Of a stretch of DNA of 35,045 nucleotides, positions 32,629-35,045 are shown in pieces. The position numbers and the translations under genes are program-made. Below the pieces are notes generated by a model. That model did no database searches. It had not been told where the DNA came from and saw only the letters and a program-made list of their open reading frames with translations. The stretch is from Syntrophorhabdaceae bacterium PtaU1.Bin034 (GTDB lineage: Bacteria; Desulfobacterota_G; Syntrophorhabdia; Syntrophorhabdales; WCHB1-27): contig MVRP01000026.1 in assembly GCA_002067405.1 (NCBI GenBank), positions 1-35,045 on the forward strand, written 5' to 3'. Positions within the stretch are counted from its first letter, which is position 1; every line of letters starts with the position of its first letter.

Positions 32629-32919
32629 CTAGTCTTTCTTCTTCACTACTTTGGACTTTCTGTCCCCGGAATGGCTATGGAAGGTCCTTGTCGGTGCGAA
32701 TTCGCCCAGCTTATGACCCACCATTTCCTCACTCACAAATACAGGTATAAACTTTTTTCCGTTGTGGACTGCAAACGTGAGCCCTATAAAATCAGGCGTA
32801 ATAGTAGATCGGCGCGACCAGGTCTTGATCACCTTCGACTCCCTTGTTTCTTTTGCCCGTTCTACTTTCACTACCAAATCATCATCAACAAACGGCCCTT
32901 TCCTTAAAGACCTTGGCAC
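32629..32919 (-). CDS. rpsS: 30S ribosomal protein S19
   Basis: The 96-residue protein begins [16 protein letters not shown] and contains [50 protein letters not shown], the S19 signature. It sits in the 30S head next to S13. Confidence 0.98.
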   Translation of the reverse strand: MPRSLRKGPFVDDDLVVKVERAKETRESKVIKTWSRRSTITPDFIGLTFAVHNGKKFIPVFVSEEMVGHKLGEFAPTRTFHSHSGDRKSKVVKKKD

Positions 32920-32929
32920 GGAAAACCTC

Positions 32930-33757
32930 CTAACCTCTCTTCTTCACTATGAATTTATCAGTTCTCTTGTTCTTTCTCGTTTTCAAACCCTTCGCAAGCT
33001 GCCCCCACGGTGAACATGGATGCCTGCCACCCTTGGTCCGTCCTTCTCCACCACCCAGTGGATGGTCGACCGGGTTCATGGCAGCGCCGCGAACAGTCGG
33101 CCTCACACCGCGCCACCTCGACCTGCCGGCTTTGCCCCAATCAACATTCTCATGATCTATATTGCCCACCTGTCCGATGGTGGCGATGCATGACAGGTTG
33201 ATGAGCTTCACTTCCCCCGACGGGACCCTCAAATGGCCGTAACTGCCCTCTTTCGCCACTATCTGCGCATAACTGCCCGCGCTTCTAGCCATTTGGGCGC
33301 CCTTGCCCGGCTTCATCTCGACGTTATGAACAAAAGTACCGACCGGGATCAGCTTCAAGGGCAGGGTGTTCCCTTCTTTAATTTCCGTGTCGCCCTTCCT
33401 GCTCGATACCACCGTATCCCCCACCCGAAGCCTGAGAGGCGAAATGATATACCGTTTTTCCCCGTCAGCATAATGAATCAGGGCAATGTTAGCCGATCTG
33501 TTGGGATCGTATTCAATGCTCGCTACCTTTCCGGGCACTTCCAGCTTATCTCTCCTGAAATCGATGACGCGGTACTTTCTCTTGTGCCCGCCACCAATGT
33601 GTCTCGTCGTGATCCTTCCCGCATTATTCCTGCCGCCCGTCTTTCTTGCCGTAACAACGAGCGATTTCTCCGGCTCACTCTTCGTGATCTCCTCGAATTT
33701 CGAGACACTCATGAATCTTCTTCCGGCCGAAGTCGGTTTATACTCTCTTACTCCCAT
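32930..33757 (-). CDS. rplB: 50S ribosomal protein L2
   Basis: The 275-residue protein starts [24 protein letters not shown], has the RNA-binding domain ([21 protein letters not shown]) and the functionally important C-terminal [25 protein letters not shown] with the conserved His near the peptidyl-transferase centre. Its ATG shares one base with the rplW stop. Confidence 0.98.
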   Translation of the reverse strand: MGVREYKPTSAGRRFMSVSKFEEITKSEPEKSLVVTARKTGGRNNAGRITTRHIGGGHKRKYRVIDFRRDKLEVPGKVASIEYDPNRSANIALIHYADGEKRYIISPLRLRVGDTVVSSRKGDTEIKEGNTLPLKLIPVGTFVHNVEMKPGKGAQMARSAGSYAQIVAKEGSYGHLRVPSGEVKLINLSCIATIGQVGNIDHENVDWGKAGRSRWRGVRPTVRGAAMNPVDHPLGGGEGRTKGGRHPCSPWGQLAKGLKTRKNKRTDKFIVKKRG

Positions 33758-34044
33758 TAGGCACCTTCAAAGAAAGGAATTTTGTCTTTGGGGTTAAGCC
33801 TCACTATGGCTTTCCTCCAATCGGAGCGCTTCCCCGAGAATCTTCCGAGCCGTCTTTTCTTGCCTTCCATATTGATCACCCTGACCGACGTCACCTTCAC
33901 CTTGAAGAGTTGTTCCACGGCCCGGGCTATTTCTATCTTGTTCGCGCTCATCGCCACTTCAAAGACATACTGATTGGCTCCCTCCTTCATGAGGGAGCTT
34001 TTTTCCGTCACAATAGGTCTCACTATCACGTCATACTGATTCAT
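33757..34044 (-). CDS. rplW: 50S ribosomal protein L23
   Basis: The 95-residue protein has [78 protein letters not shown], the L23 signature; it binds trigger factor and SRP at the tunnel exit. It overlaps the rplD stop by four bases. Confidence 0.97.
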   Translation of the reverse strand: MNQYDVIVRPIVTEKSSLMKEGANQYVFEVAMSANKIEIARAVEQLFKVKVTSVRVINMEGKKRRLGRFSGKRSDWRKAIVRLNPKDKIPFFEGA

Positions 34045-34664
34045 GATGACAATGCCTCTTCTATTTTCTGCACCGCGTCGACCGTCACCACGAGCTGATC
34101 ATGCCTGATGATGTCATACACGTTCAGACCTTCGGCCCTCAGTATCTTGGTGTACGGGATATTGCGCGCTGACTTTTCAACCGTTTCGTTCTTCCCGCCT
34201 ACTACAACGAGAGGTTTCGAAAGGTTAAGGGTCTTCATAATGCCCGCAAAATTCTTGGTGCTGATCGCAGGCAGCTCCAGTTTATCCAGGACCTTTAGCG
34301 CCGACCCCTCAAAGCGAACGGTCAACGCCGAACGTAACGCCGCCTTTCTCACTTTTTTGGGCACAGACATATTATATTCCTTCGGCTTCGGAGGAAAGAC
34401 AACTCCTCCGCCAACCCACACGGGAGATGTAGAGCTTCCGGCCCTCGCCCTGCCTGTTCCCTTCTGCCGCCACGGCTTCTTTCCTCCGCCCGATACCTCG
34501 CCCCGGGTTTTTGCTGAAGCAGTCCCGCGACGCCGGTTGTTGAGCTGCATCACTACTACGTCATGGATCAGGTAGGGTCTCACATCGGTACCCCAAACGG
34601 CATCATTCAATTCTACCTCGCCTACCTTCTCGCCCTGAATATTTATGACATCCGCTTTCGCCAT
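34041..34664 (-). CDS. rplD: 50S ribosomal protein L4
   Basis: The 207-residue protein contains the tunnel loop TRGEVSGGGKKPWRQKGTGRARAGSSTSPVWVGGG and the C-terminal globular domain (KPLVVVGGKNETVEKSARNIP, LNVYDIIRHDQLVVTVDAVQKIEE). The ATG lies nine bases after the rpsJ stop, and its ribosome-binding GGAGC overlaps that stop. In nearly all bacteria rplC lies between rpsJ and this gene; here it does not. L4 is also the autogenous repressor of the S10 operon in E. coli; I see no way to judge that here because the leader is outside the window. Confidence 0.97.
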   Translation of the reverse strand: MAKADVINIQGEKVGEVELNDAVWGTDVRPYLIHDVVVMQLNNRRRGTASAKTRGEVSGGGKKPWRQKGTGRARAGSSTSPVWVGGGVVFPPKPKEYNMSVPKKVRKAALRSALTVRFEGSALKVLDKLELPAISTKNFAGIMKTLNLSKPLVVVGGKNETVEKSARNIPYTKILRAEGLNVYDIIRHDQLVVTVDAVQKIEEALSS

Positions 34665-34673
34665 TTAACGCTC

Positions 34674-34979
34674 CTACGACTTGATCTCCACATCTACGCC
34701 TGCAGACAGCTCCAGCTTCATTAACGCATCAACAGTCTGCTGTGTCGGCTCGACGATATCTATCAGTCTTTTGTGCGTCCTGATCTCAAACTGCTCTCTT
34801 GACTTCTTGTCAATATGCGGTGAGCGCAGGACACAAAACTTCTGAATGTTGGTAGGCAAGGGAACAGGTCCTACCACCTGGGCACCCGTCTTTTTTGCCG
34901 CATCAACGATCTCTTTTACCGACTGATCGAGTAATCTATGGTCGAACGCCTTCAGGCATATCCTGATTCTCTGCCTCAT
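34674..34979 (-). CDS. rpsJ: 30S ribosomal protein S10
   Basis: The 101-residue protein reads [75 protein letters not shown], a typical S10. It starts 15 bases after the tuf stop, with AGAGGG as ribosome-binding site. It leads directly into rplD. Confidence 0.98.
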   Translation of the reverse strand: MRQRIRICLKAFDHRLLDQSVKEIVDAAKKTGAQVVGPVPLPTNIQKFCVLRSPHIDKKSREQFEIRTHKRLIDIVEPTQQTVDALMKLELSAGVDVEIKS

Positions 34980-34994
34980 CTCTACCCTCTTTTA

Positions 34995-35045
34995 TTAATC
35001 TATGATCTCCGTGACTACCCCTGCACCGACGGTCTTGCCGCCTTC
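34995..35045 (-). CDS. tuf: Elongation factor Tu, C-terminal fragment cut by window edge
   Basis: The last 17 codons on the minus strand read EGGKTVGAGVVTEIID plus TAA, the invariant C-terminus of EF-Tu. Most of the gene is outside the window. Its position just before rpsJ is the normal str-S10 junction. Confidence 0.93.
   Translation of the reverse strand, partial: EGGKTVGAGVVTEIID

Noticed and set aside
1..35045. CRISPR arrays, rRNA genes, insertion sequences, prophage or toxin-antitoxin pairs
   Set aside because: No regularly spaced repeats, transposase, integrase or recognisable toxin motif was seen on either strand.

Overview
The window has two halves with different character, meeting at about 11.6-11.8 kb. 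Everything was read by eye from the sequence. Gene identities come from recognised family motifs and gene order, not from database searches.

Organism: a Gram-negative bacterium (an exported outer-membrane beta-barrel at 895-1761), probably anaerobic, because it carries an oxygen-independent radical-SAM sulfatase-maturing enzyme. The gene orders queA-tgt-yajC and gapA-pgk-tpiA-secG, together with zinc-ribbon forms of S14, S4, S18, L24 and L36, fit a Deltaproteobacterium/Desulfobacterota-like lineage such as the syntrophs. That placement is inference and is not proven here.

Left half (1-11612), accessory. A cut-off MFS transporter lies on the minus strand at the edge. All following genes are on the plus strand: a small unknown protein, a beta-barrel, a tiny ORF coupled to a DUF1622 membrane protein, a second small membrane protein, and an exported SYLF protein. 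Next comes a cluster of an exported HAD-type phosphatase, a DUF1254/DUF1214 protein, a sulfatase with a Cys-type CxAxR site, a STAS/SpoIIAA-like protein, an anaerobic sulfatase-maturating enzyme (anSME) carrying a C-terminal SEC-C zinc motif, and a multi-pass membrane protein overlapping the anSME gene. The sulfatase and anSME form a self-contained substrate-and-modifier pair. This stretch looks richer in G+C than the right half, which could mean transfer.

Right half (11809-35045), housekeeping, nearly all on the minus strand. Reading with transcription from the right edge: the 3' end of tuf, then the S10-spc-alpha ribosomal operon (rpsJ, rplD, rplW, rplB, rpsS, rplV, rpsC, rplP, rpmC, rpsQ, rplN, rplX, rplE, rpsN, rpsH, rplF, rplR, rpsE, rpmD, rplO, secY, map, infA, rpmJ, rpsM, rpsK, rpsD, rpoA, rplQ), closed by tRNA-Gln. 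A plus-strand tRNA-Gly with its own promoter follows. Then comes a second long minus-strand unit: queA, tgt, yajC, rpsF, a 90-residue SSB-like gene, rpsR, rplI, dnaB, pgsA, gapA, pgk, tpiA, secG and tRNA-Leu, ending in a clear intrinsic terminator at 11709-11738.

The most striking point is negative: rplC (ribosomal protein L3), almost always between rpsJ and rplD, is absent. Only nine bases, carrying a ribosome-binding site, separate the two genes. adk is also absent from between secY and map. Other points worth a second look are the sulfatase/anSME cluster, the very short SSB-like protein between S6 and S18, and a dyad overlapping the queA promoter. I found no CRISPR array, rRNA, insertion sequence or prophage.
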